The notes under the pieces were generated by a model. It did not search any database. It was not told where the DNA came from and saw nothing but the letters and a program-made list of their open reading frames with translations. This document shows positions 37,186-45,021 of a DNA stretch of 64,000 nt, piece after piece. Each line of letters opens with the position of its first letter. The first letter of the stretch is position 1. The stretch is from Candidatus Zhuqueibacterota bacterium (GTDB taxonomy: Bacteria > Zhuqueibacterota > Zhuqueibacteria > Zhuqueibacterales > Zhuqueibacteraceae): contig JAKEEU010000194.1 in NCBI GenBank assembly GCA_022616415.1, positions 1-64,000 on the forward strand. Direction: 5' to 3'. Position numbers and translations under genes: made by a program.

Positions 37186-37515
37186 CTAACTGCCAGTCGA
37201 GCCGGCCGGGTTGCTTCTCGCCATCCGCAGCTTTTGCGAAAGCTTGACGTAGCGCACCCATGGCTGCTTGCTGAGCTCTTCCACCGCGCGCGGCGAAAGC
37301 GTGGCCGTGAAAATCTTTTTCCCGGCCGTGGCGCCTTTAACGCCGATTGCCCGCAAAAACGTGGTTGCTGTTGGGTCCACCGTCTGCGCCGTGTGAATGA
37401 AAACGGGCAGCGCGCGCTCTTCCGGATTTTTCATCTCGTCGAGCGCGGCCGCTAGCACGGCGTCGATTTTGCGATTATCCATAACGTCTCCTTTCCCTGC
37501 ATAAGCCTTTCTCAA
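37186..37515 (-). CDS. Stand-alone subtilase-propeptide-like protein
   Basis: Aligns by eye with the N-terminal region of the adjacent subtilase; ATGA overlap. Confidence 0.5.
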   Translation of the reverse strand: MRKAYAGKGDVMDNRKIDAVLAAALDEMKNPEERALPVFIHTAQTVDPTATTFLRAIGVKGATAGKKIFTATLSPRAVEELSKQPWVRYVKLSQKLRMARSNPAGSTGS

Positions 37516-39359
37516 CTCTTTGTGGGCAGCACCACATTGCCAATCTGGACCTTGTCATCTTCAACAATGATTTGGGGCCGCGGCGCTGATTCCAACTTTT
37601 TCGCCAAGCCAAACGCATCGATCAAGCCATAGCCCCATTTCGAGTCAAAGGTACCCGGCGGCTGCCCAGGAATCTGGCTGTTCGCGCGCAACAGTGCTTT
37701 GACGGTTTCAGGCTCCAACTGCGGATCGCGCTCCAGCAGCAACGCCACGAGGCCGGTGATAAACGGCGCCGCCATGCTGGTGCCGGCATCAGCGCGATAG
37801 CCTGTTGCAACTAAATAAGCCGGCGGCACCTGGGAATCGGCCGACAGCGCCGAGACGATCATCGCGCCCGGCGCCGCCACCTCCGGCTTCTGGCCGCCGT
37901 CGCGCAGCGGACCCTCGCTGCTGAAATCGGAAATATCATCCACCTCCAAACCGACTTCTTGGAGATTATTCTTGGCATCACGCCACCGCGTCTTGGTGGT
38001 GTACGAAGCCACCGTAATCGCGCTCGCCGCCGCGCCGGGCGAGCCGATCTTCATGGTGTCTTGCACGCTACGGCCAACAAACAAGACGTTGAGCTGCTCG
38101 CTGTTGTCGAGCGCCCAAATATCGACTTGTCCACGATTCACCTCCACACCGTGCAGCCGCAGACGCCAGGTTCCGGGCGTAACCGGCTGCGGCGAGTCCT
38201 GCCCGGAGCGGGACAAAATTTCGATGAGCAGATTGTGATCGCCATTGGTAGGATCAGGACCGGGCGTGGAAATGCGCACGCGGCCCTCTTGCAAATCGTA
38301 CGTTCGCACCGCCGAGCCGCTCTCAATGATCCCTTGGTAAGGCGTTTGAAATCCGCCGGGAGAGCGAACAGCAATCTCGAATTTATCACGGCCCGAGTAC
38401 CAGCCGTTCAATGCGGCGAAACGAACCGCGTCTTCGCCATACGAAACCGGAATATGAAAAAGAACGGTACGCGTTCCTCCTTGCGGCACGGCGATTTGCG
38501 CGTGAATATTGTCGTTGCCTTCGTTGCCGGCCGCGCAACACACGATGCGCCCGGGGCCGGATTCAGCGTCGATGATCTGCGATAACGAATCGCTGCCATC
38601 GTGGGCATCGCCGTGCCCGCCGAGACTGAGATTCACCACCGCGGGCCGGCTCAGCTCGCTGGCAACGCGAAAGATGTAACGAATGCCGTCGGCAATGTGC
38701 GCTTCCTGAAAAGAGGTTTTGACGACGATCAAATCCGCGCCGGGTGCCACGCCGCCAAAAGTAGCATCCGCGCCGGCGGCGATTCCAGCCACGTGTGTGC
38801 CGTGTCCATTATCGTCGCGCGAAACCTGCATAAGCTCGCCGGTAAATTCCGCGCCATAATCGCCTTCCTGGACACCCGGGCCGCGTAGGGTTTGGTCCCA
38901 GATGCGCAAAAGACGGCCCTTGAACGCGGGATGCTTCGGATCAATGCCGCTATCAATAACGCCAATGACGACTCCCTTGCCGCTTAAATCGGTTTTGATG
39001 CGAAATTCCGGCAGGTGTACTTTGCCCGGCGCGAAATCCATAGCCGGCTGCAAATAACGCGACGGGATGATGCGCTCCACCGCCGGTTCTTCGGACAACA
39101 CGTCCAGTTCTTCCAGCGGCAAAAACGCCGTTCTCACGCTGCCTTTCGATTGATTCACCCGAATTTTCCGCTCTGCCAAATGTTCCAGTCCGGCTTGCTC
39201 GCCGCAACGAATAAAGACCACCGCCCGGGGCGGTTTGGGGCTGCTCTTTTCCGAGACCAGGCCCAATGAACGCATGTGCGGAACCAAACCATCCGGTCCT
39301 TTTTGTTGATAGTCGTCCCACGCCACTACCAAGCCTGGAGCAATTTTCTCATATTTCAT
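37512..39359 (-). CDS. S8 family subtilisin-like serine peptidase
   Basis: VIDSGID (Asp), NGHGTHVAG (His), GTSMAAP (Ser). Confidence 0.95.
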   Translation of the reverse strand: MKYEKIAPGLVVAWDDYQQKGPDGLVPHMRSLGLVSEKSSPKPPRAVVFIRCGEQAGLEHLAERKIRVNQSKGSVRTAFLPLEELDVLSEEPAVERIIPSRYLQPAMDFAPGKVHLPEFRIKTDLSGKGVVIGVIDSGIDPKHPAFKGRLLRIWDQTLRGPGVQEGDYGAEFTGELMQVSRDDNGHGTHVAGIAAGADATFGGVAPGADLIVVKTSFQEAHIADGIRYIFRVASELSRPAVVNLSLGGHGDAHDGSDSLSQIIDAESGPGRIVCCAAGNEGNDNIHAQIAVPQGGTRTVLFHIPVSYGEDAVRFAALNGWYSGRDKFEIAVRSPGGFQTPYQGIIESGSAVRTYDLQEGRVRISTPGPDPTNGDHNLLIEILSRSGQDSPQPVTPGTWRLRLHGVEVNRGQVDIWALDNSEQLNVLFVGRSVQDTMKIGSPGAAASAITVASYTTKTRWRDAKNNLQEVGLEVDDISDFSSEGPLRDGGQKPEVAAPGAMIVSALSADSQVPPAYLVATGYRADAGTSMAAPFITGLVALLLERDPQLEPETVKALLRANSQIPGQPPGTFDSKWGYGLIDAFGLAKKLESAPRPQIIVEDDKVQIGNVVLPTKS

Positions 39360-39678
39360 ATCCTATTTTCTCCCAATGGGCGTCGTTTTGGCCCAAGTTC
39401 CTTACAGGCGTAGCCTAAATTGTCTTTTGAAAAAAATTTCAACACGCGCCGATAACGTGTCATAGATTAATGTATCCATTTTATTCTGAAAAGCAAGCGC
39501 GAATTACGAAACCCGCGGAAAATCCGCACTCCACCGAAACCAATTATTTTACCCAAAATCATTTTGGCCTTTTTTTCTTACACAAATCATTATGCCTGAA
39601 TAGCTGCGACGATCCACAATTTTCCCCTTGCTTTTCCCCGCCCTGCTTTTTATACTATAGCCACAGTGTTTCCAATAC

Positions 39679-41217
39679 ATGAATATGCAATCAACTTCTG
39701 CAAACGACCGTCTCTGGGAACTCGAGCGCCAAGTCTTTCAGCTCAGCACGCTATATGAAATGGCGCAAACTTTAGCGGCTTGTCGCGACAGCGAGAGCAT
39801 TTATTCCGGCGTGTTGGCGATTCTTGCCGGTACTTTTGGCGTGGGGCGCGCAGCGGCATTCTCGCGCGATCGCGAAAACGGGCGCTGGCGTTGTCTCGTT
39901 TCCCGCGGTGAATATTCCGCTGAAAATCTCAACGCACAACTTCAGGAGGCGGGCGCCAACAATCTCGAGCAAATTCGTCATCATATCCAAACCCTGTTTG
40001 CAATTCAAAATGAAAATTTTTTGGCGCCGGTAGCCTTGGCCGTTCAAGAGCAGCCAACAGGCGCTTTCTTTCTCGGTTCCAAGCTTTCGGGTGAGCCGTA
40101 TCGCGACGCCGATCGTGAGTTGTTGAACGCGGTGGCGAGCTACACGGCGAAGGCGTTGGAGAATCTTCAGCTCTACGAAGCGCTGCGCGAAGCGCAGGAA
40201 AAATTGCGTCTGGAAAATCTGGCGCTGCGCGAGGCGATCAAAAAAGAGTTTGCCGCAACGGCGATTCTCGGGCAAAGTGCGGCGATTCAAAAAGTGCTCG
40301 GGCAGGTGCGCAACTTTGCCAAAAGCGAAGCGAATGTGCTGATTTACGGCGAGACCGGCACCGGCAAGGAACTGGTGGCGCGCGCCATTCACTTCAATTC
40401 CAAGCGCGCAGACGGGCCGTTTCTCGGCATCAATTGCACGGCCATTCCGGAGAATCTCGTCGAAGCGGAATTTTTCGGCATCGAGCCGGGCACGGCGACC
40501 GGCGTGAAGAAGCGCATCGGCCTTTTCGAGCAGGCCAATGGCGGCGCGTTGTTCATTGACGAAGTGGGCGACATGCCGGCGAATATGCAGGCGAAGTTGC
40601 TGCGCGCTTTGCAAGAGCGCTCGCTGCGGCGCGTCGGCGGCGACCGCGAGATTATGGTGGACGTGCGGGTGATTGCAGCGACCAACAAAACCCTGCCAGC
40701 GGCGATTCGCGATGGCCGTTTTCGCGAGGATCTTTATTATCGCCTGGCCGTATTAGAATTGCACATTCCGCCGTTGCGCGAGCGGCGCGAAGATATCGCC
40801 TTGTTGGTCAATCATTTTTTGGAAAATTTTGAGAAACGCGTCGGCCGGCGAATCGCGGGTTTCGCTCCCGAACTTTTGCAAGCGCTCGAAGTTTATGATT
40901 GGCCGGGCAACGTGCGCGAGCTGGAAAACGAAATCGAGCGCCTCGTTACACTCGCTGAAGACGGCCAGGTTTTGCAAGCCGAGCAACTCTCAGCAAAATT
41001 TGCCAGAAAGAAAAGTGTAAACACTGCGGATGAGAAAAAATCTTTTGACAAACTGCGGGACGCCATCGACGATTTGGAAAAACGCATGATTAGCGCCGCG
41101 CTGGAAAAATTTCACGGCAACAAAAGCCAGATGGCGCGCACGCTCGGGCTCAGCCGCCTGGGCTTGCAGCGCAAAATGGAGCGGCTCGGCCTGTCGCGAG
41201 GAGCGGACGAAACATGA
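39679..41217 (+). CDS. GAF - AAA+ sigma54-activator-type - Fis HTH regulator
   Basis: Walker A GETGTGKE, GGALFIDEVGDMP, C-terminal Fis-type HTH; GAFTGA loop replaced by GTATGV. Confidence 0.9.
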   Translation: MNMQSTSANDRLWELERQVFQLSTLYEMAQTLAACRDSESIYSGVLAILAGTFGVGRAAAFSRDRENGRWRCLVSRGEYSAENLNAQLQEAGANNLEQIRHHIQTLFAIQNENFLAPVALAVQEQPTGAFFLGSKLSGEPYRDADRELLNAVASYTAKALENLQLYEALREAQEKLRLENLALREAIKKEFAATAILGQSAAIQKVLGQVRNFAKSEANVLIYGETGTGKELVARAIHFNSKRADGPFLGINCTAIPENLVEAEFFGIEPGTATGVKKRIGLFEQANGGALFIDEVGDMPANMQAKLLRALQERSLRRVGGDREIMVDVRVIAATNKTLPAAIRDGRFREDLYYRLAVLELHIPPLRERREDIALLVNHFLENFEKRVGRRIAGFAPELLQALEVYDWPGNVRELENEIERLVTLAEDGQVLQAEQLSAKFARKKSVNTADEKKSFDKLRDAIDDLEKRMISAALEKFHGNKSQMARTLGLSRLGLQRKMERLGLSRGADET

Positions 41218-42716
41218 CCCTGCGGGCGCGTTTAATTCTTATGGCGCTGCTCGAAATCGCCTTGACGATTTCGATCGTTGGCGCAGTGATCTACCACGAA
41301 TCGCGCAAGGAAATCGAGACGCTGGCGCGCGATTTGATCCGGGCTCGAACCGAGTACGCCTACGCCGTTTGCGAACGCTACTATGAGCTTTACCAGCAAC
41401 CCACGCCGGACTTGAAAGAAGAAATTCGCAAGGTGCGCATCGCTGCCGATGGTTACATTGCCGTCATCCGGAACGTGCCGGCTGATAAAAAGGGCGTTTT
41501 AGTCATTCATCCGGTCGACGAGGAGAGAAATATCAACACGCCGGAGTTTCCGCACATTCAAGAAATCATTCAAACCATCGACGCGGCCGGGCAAATTGAT
41601 GCTTACGCCGGTTACAAAGATTTTGTGCAAGGAACTGAAGCGCGCGGCCGGCAGGGCGAGAAAAAAATCGGTTATTACATGTATTATAAACCGTGGGGAT
41701 GGATTTTATTGTCCACCGCTTACGAGCGCGACATCTTTCTCAGCGCCGACATGGTCAAAGAGCGCACCATTATCGCCATCGTCTTTGTCGGCATCGCGGC
41801 CATGTTCCTGGTGACCTTGTCCATCCGCAAAATGTTTCTGCCGCTGCGCCAACTGACGGCGCTGACCCACGAGGTCGCAGCCGGAAATTTGGATGCGAGC
41901 ATCGTGGTGGAATCCAAAGATGAGATCGGCGCACTCGCGAGATCGTTCAATGTCATGTTGCGCTCCATCAAACAGAATATACGCATCTCGCAGGAGTTCG
42001 ACATCGCCCGCCGCATGCAGGCGCAAATGTTGCCTAAAACCGCGCCGCAATTTCCAGGAATTCAGATTGCGGCCTATTCGTTGCCGGCTACTGAAGTCGG
42101 CGGAGATTTCTATGATTTTTTGCCGCTGAAGGAAGATCGACTCGGCATCATCGTCGGCGACGTTTCCGGCAAAGGCGTTTCCGGCGCGATGGTGATGACC
42201 GGCGCGCTCTCCGCGATTCGTTTTGCCGCGGAAGAGCGCCAAACCACCCACGAGATTTTGGAGCGCAGCAATCGCCGATTGGTACACGATATTCAAGTCA
42301 ATATGTTTGTCGCGGTTTTCTGCGGCATCCTTGATTTATCCCGAAAAATTTTATACTATTCGAATGCCGGGCAAACCATGCCGATGCTCTATCGCAACGG
42401 CCAGGCGAGTTTTTTGCCGCAATCGGAAAACGGCGATCGCTTTCCGCTCGGCATTCGACCGCAGGTGAAATTCGAGCAACTGCAAATCGCGCTGCAGCCG
42501 GGCGACTTGTTGGTGTTTTACACGGACGGCATTGTGGATATGATGAACGGCACGGCCGAGCCGTTTGGCTTCGAGCGTTTGCAACAATCCATCCAAATGC
42601 ATGTCCACGCGCCGCTGGGCGAGCTGCCGCGACGATTGATTGCCGACGCTGAAAAGTATACCGGAACGCGCGAGCATATCGACGACCTCACGCTCGTGGT
42701 GCTGCGATTGGAATGA
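41214..42716 (+). CDS. Cache - HAMP - SpoIIE-type PP2C phosphatase (RsbU-like)
   Basis: ARRMQAQMLPKTAPQFPGIQIAAYSLPATEVGGDFYDF; GDVSGKGVSGAMVM. Confidence 0.9.
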   Translation: MTLRARLILMALLEIALTISIVGAVIYHESRKEIETLARDLIRARTEYAYAVCERYYELYQQPTPDLKEEIRKVRIAADGYIAVIRNVPADKKGVLVIHPVDEERNINTPEFPHIQEIIQTIDAAGQIDAYAGYKDFVQGTEARGRQGEKKIGYYMYYKPWGWILLSTAYERDIFLSADMVKERTIIAIVFVGIAAMFLVTLSIRKMFLPLRQLTALTHEVAAGNLDASIVVESKDEIGALARSFNVMLRSIKQNIRISQEFDIARRMQAQMLPKTAPQFPGIQIAAYSLPATEVGGDFYDFLPLKEDRLGIIVGDVSGKGVSGAMVMTGALSAIRFAAEERQTTHEILERSNRRLVHDIQVNMFVAVFCGILDLSRKILYYSNAGQTMPMLYRNGQASFLPQSENGDRFPLGIRPQVKFEQLQIALQPGDLLVFYTDGIVDMMNGTAEPFGFERLQQSIQMHVHAPLGELPRRLIADAEKYTGTREHIDDLTLVVLRLE

Positions 42717-43249
42717 GTGTGACCATGCCTCGCAAACGCGGACTTGATGGACGAGCGCGGAGAAACACAAGTGCAATTGAAGCAAGAGCAAGCATGGCCG
42801 GAAAAAGCAAAACCAAGCCGCTCCACGAAGCACCGGGCGAAGTTCGCCTCTCGTTGCCTTCGTCCCTCGGCTACGAAAGAATCGCCATGGAAGCTGCCGC
42901 GGCGATGGCCCGCATGATGGGCTTTACTCCCCCGCGGGTGGAAGATTTGCGCACCGCGGTTTCCGAAACGTGCATCAACGCCATCGAGCACGGCAACAAG
43001 CTGAACGCCGCCAATCGCGTGGACGTGCTTTTGCACCCGCACGACGAAACCTTGATCGTGCAAGTATTCGACAACGGCGCCGGCTTTGAGAGCAGCGTGC
43101 ACACCGCGCCGCAAATCGACAAAAAAATTCGCGGCGAGGAAAATTCACGCGGCTTGGGCTTATTCCTGATTGAGCATCTCGTCGATCACGTCGAATTTAA
43201 AACCATGCCGAAGTTGGGCCACGTGACTACTTTAACAATGAAAAAGTGA
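42713..43249 (+). CDS. Anti-sigma-factor-type serine kinase (RsbW/RsbT-like HATPase)
   Basis: LRTAVSETCINAIEHGN, VFDNGAGF, RGLGLFLIEHLVD. Confidence 0.9.
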   Translation: MSVTMPRKRGLDGRARRNTSAIEARASMAGKSKTKPLHEAPGEVRLSLPSSLGYERIAMEAAAAMARMMGFTPPRVEDLRTAVSETCINAIEHGNKLNAANRVDVLLHPHDETLIVQVFDNGAGFESSVHTAPQIDKKIRGEENSRGLGLFLIEHLVDHVEFKTMPKLGHVTTLTMKK

Positions 43250-43310
43250 AGTCGGACTTGGGCATAGCGTCTATAAATTTAGCAAAATCCTGCCGCCCAA
43301 GTCCGACTTC
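43248..43310. repeat. Inverted repeat, family C
   Basis: GAAGTCGGACTTGGGC / GCCCAAGTCCGACTTC, perfect 16-nt arms. Confidence 0.8.
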
Positions 43311-43335
43311 GCTTTGATTGAGTGGAGGAAGATTC

Positions 43336-43680
43336 GTGGAAGAAATTCAAGTCAATCTTCGTCTTGAAGAAAAGCTGGCCGTCGTCGATCTTGCCGGCGA
43401 TGTGACCAGCCTGGCAGAAAAAAAATTATTGGCGGCGTATGAAAAAGCCGTGGCGCAAAAAGTCAAATGCGTTGTGCTCAATTTCAGCAGCGTGAGCTAC
43501 GTCAATTCAGCCGGGATGTCCATTTTGATTACGCTGCTGACGCGCTCGCAGAACCAGAGCGTAACGCTGCGCGCCTTCGGCCTGTCGCCGCATTTTCAGA
43601 AAATTTTCGAGATGGTGGGATTGCTGAAATATATTCCGCATTTTGCGAATGAAGCGGAAGCACGCGCGAGCTGCGCATAG
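43336..43680 (+). CDS. STAS-domain anti-anti-sigma factor (RsbV-like)
   Basis: VVLNFSSVSYVNSAGMSILITLL; GTG start preceded by GGAGGA. Confidence 0.9.
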   Translation: MEEIQVNLRLEEKLAVVDLAGDVTSLAEKKLLAAYEKAVAQKVKCVVLNFSSVSYVNSAGMSILITLLTRSQNQSVTLRAFGLSPHFQKIFEMVGLLKYIPHFANEAEARASCA

Positions 43681-43723
43681 CTCGGACGGCCATGTCCGGC
43701 ATGATATTCACTCAAAAGAATTA

Positions 43724-43889
43724 GTCCAACGGATAAAACAAGCGTTGGCAAAGTGATTGGGGACAGAATGATTATTTGACGAAGATATTGAATTATTTTG
43801 TCTAATATTTTCGTGACAGCTTCCTCGGTTGAAGTATTGCGATTACAAGCTCTTTTATTAAATCTGTTGGCCGCTTTTATCCGTTGGAC
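43724..43889. repeat. Inverted repeat-flanked element, family B
   Basis: GTCCAACGGATAAAA (43724-43738) / TTTTATCCGTTGGAC (43875-43889), perfect 15-nt arms. Confidence 0.75.
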
Positions 43890-43947
43890 ATAAAAGCTTT
43901 CAGAATTTTTTCTAGATTTGGCTGTCTAATATAATGAAGCAGAAAAC

Positions 43948-44907
43948 ATGACTGACTACCACCTGCGCCCAATGCAGCGGGATGATTTGCCGGCGGTGAA
44001 TCGCATTCTCTCCAAAGCCTTCACCGCGGCGCGGATCAATGACGGCCTCAAAAATACGCACGTGCCGCTTTGTCACCTTTCATTTTTGGAAATGTACCTC
44101 ACCGCGTTTCCGCCTGGTTGTCTCGTCATTGAAAATGACAACGGCCTCGTGGGTTACACCTTTTCACGTTTGTGGGGTGAAGTGGCATGGATCGGCCCGG
44201 TCAGCGTGATTCCGGCGCATCAAGGCAAGCGCCTCGGCCAGCAGTTGATGGTGCGAGTTCTCGAAATTTTAAAGGATGCCGGCGCGCGGGTGATCGGCTT
44301 GGAGACAGTACCACGCAGCTATCGCAATATCGGCTTTTATACGAAGCTGGGTTTCCTGCCGCAAAACCTGACCGTGGATTTGATTCTCTCTGCCCCTCGT
44401 CTCCCCGAAGAACCGCTGCCGGCTGATTACGAGGTGATCTTTTACGGTGATACCAATCCAGCCGAAAGAGCTTTTCTCGATTCCGCCGCTGAGGCATTGG
44501 CTCGCCGGCTCGATCCACACTTATCGGCTCGGCCGGAAATAGAATTGACGCGCCAATTTCAATTTGGCGATACATTGTGCGTGCGCCGCGATCGAGAGCT
44601 GCTCGCCTGTTTCGTCGTCCATACGAAAACTTATTCGGAGGACGAAACGCCGCGATTTATGAAGGTGGTTCTAACGCTGATGGAACCGGCGTTGTCGATC
44701 ACGGAAATCCTGCCGCATCTTTTTGCCTGGGCAAGCCGGGAAAGATTGGACACCGTCAGCTTCCGCACCCCAACGCGCTACAAACGCGCTTACGCCGAGC
44801 TTATCGCCGCCGGCTTTCAAGTGTTCCACAGCGATTTGCGCATGACGTTGGAGGGCTATGAAGAGGTGGCGGATCCACAGAGTTTTTATTTGAGCAAATG
44901 GGAGTGA
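43948..44907 (+). CDS. GNAT family acetyltransferase
   Basis: VSVIPAHQGKRLGQQLMVRVLEILKDAGARVIGLET. Confidence 0.85.
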   Translation: MTDYHLRPMQRDDLPAVNRILSKAFTAARINDGLKNTHVPLCHLSFLEMYLTAFPPGCLVIENDNGLVGYTFSRLWGEVAWIGPVSVIPAHQGKRLGQQLMVRVLEILKDAGARVIGLETVPRSYRNIGFYTKLGFLPQNLTVDLILSAPRLPEEPLPADYEVIFYGDTNPAERAFLDSAAEALARRLDPHLSARPEIELTRQFQFGDTLCVRRDRELLACFVVHTKTYSEDETPRFMKVVLTLMEPALSITEILPHLFAWASRERLDTVSFRTPTRYKRAYAELIAAGFQVFHSDLRMTLEGYEEVADPQSFYLSKWE

Positions 44908-44960
44908 GAGCCCGAGAATAAATTCTCAGGCTCAAAAACGGAAATCGGCTAAAGCCGATT
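44908..44960. repeat. Two adjacent hairpins in intergenic DNA
   Basis: GAGCCCGAGAATAAATTCTCAGGCTC and AATCGGCTAAAGCCGATT. Confidence 0.6.
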
Positions 44961-45021
44961 CAAAAGATTTACAGTAATAAAACGAGAGCGGTATTTGTAA
45001 ATGACGATTAAGGTGAAGAGA

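Noticed and set aside
39772-40614. 280-aa minus-strand ORF
   Set aside because: Antisense to the AAA+ regulator gene.
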